From contig NC_068939.1 in the NCBI RefSeq assembly GCF_016801865.2, forward strand, positions 57,734,694-57,798,693: 64,000 nucleotides of DNA, given 5' to 3'. The position numbers were made by a program, and so were the translations under genes. The stretch is from Culex pipiens pallens. Taxonomy: Eukaryota > Arthropoda > Insecta > Diptera > Culicidae. Of this stretch, positions 63,986 through 64,000 are shown piece by piece. How positions within the stretch are numbered: position 1 is the first letter of the stretch; every line of letters begins with the position of its first letter. The notes under the pieces were generated by a model. It did not search any database, was not told the origin of the DNA, and worked only from the letters and a program-made list of their open reading frames with translations.

Positions 63986-64000
63986 TAACTTTTGAGAGTT

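Overview
The window looks like a repeat-dense stretch of a dipteran, most likely mosquito (Culex-like), nuclear genome. The evidence is AT-rich intergenic DNA, 55-57 nt introns in the one host-type gene, tRNA-derived SINEs, many palindromic TA-flanked MITEs, and two intact non-LTR retrotransposons of kinds familiar from mosquitoes. The species is inferred from these features, not proven. There is no bacterial-style operon, CRISPR array or rRNA gene.

Layout. 1-13.5 kb is AT-rich DNA with small inverted-repeat elements, a truncated Jockey-type 3' end (3387-3578), a SINE fragment (7622-7717) and a truncated copy of an ORF1-only retroelement (8039-8285). 13.5-18.2 kb is a two-ORF L1/Tx1-like LINE on the minus strand. 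18884-20502 is a complete, TSD-flanked retroelement carrying a single ORF: a Jockey-type zinc-knuckle ORF1 protein with an N-terminal WW domain and no reverse transcriptase. 22735-27125 is a full-length Jockey-clade LINE on the plus strand with overlapping ORF1/ORF2 and a 16-bp TSD. 29.4-40.2 kb is a set of long-inverted-repeat (foldback) elements, one enclosing about eight copies of a 164-bp minisatellite. 41341-42722 is a retroposon with hexamer-repeat tail and no ORF. 44.8-47.8 kb holds two adjacent TIR elements, one with termini made of short GGTCGAA-type repeats.

The only recognisable host gene is a short-prodomain caspase on the minus strand (49538-48279). Its coding sequence is interrupted between the p20 and p10 subunits by a 213-bp MITE flanked by TA. 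Removing the MITE and one TA gives a continuous frame; reading into it gives a stop within two codons.

54212-59665 is a multi-layer nest: a long-TIR element with a 4-bp TSD contains a dimeric tRNA-SINE, a truncated LINE tail and a hAT-like element (8-bp TSD); the hAT-like element contains a long-TIR element with a 10-bp TSD, which itself contains a SINE. 60.9-64.0 kb is a 156-157 bp tandem satellite of about 20 units with partial trimeric higher-order structure.

The best candidate for something undescribed is the WW-domain ORF1-only retroelement family. It has a full-length intact copy and a truncated relative in this window that share a strongly conserved 3' UTR. This suggests mobilisation in trans by another element's reverse transcriptase.
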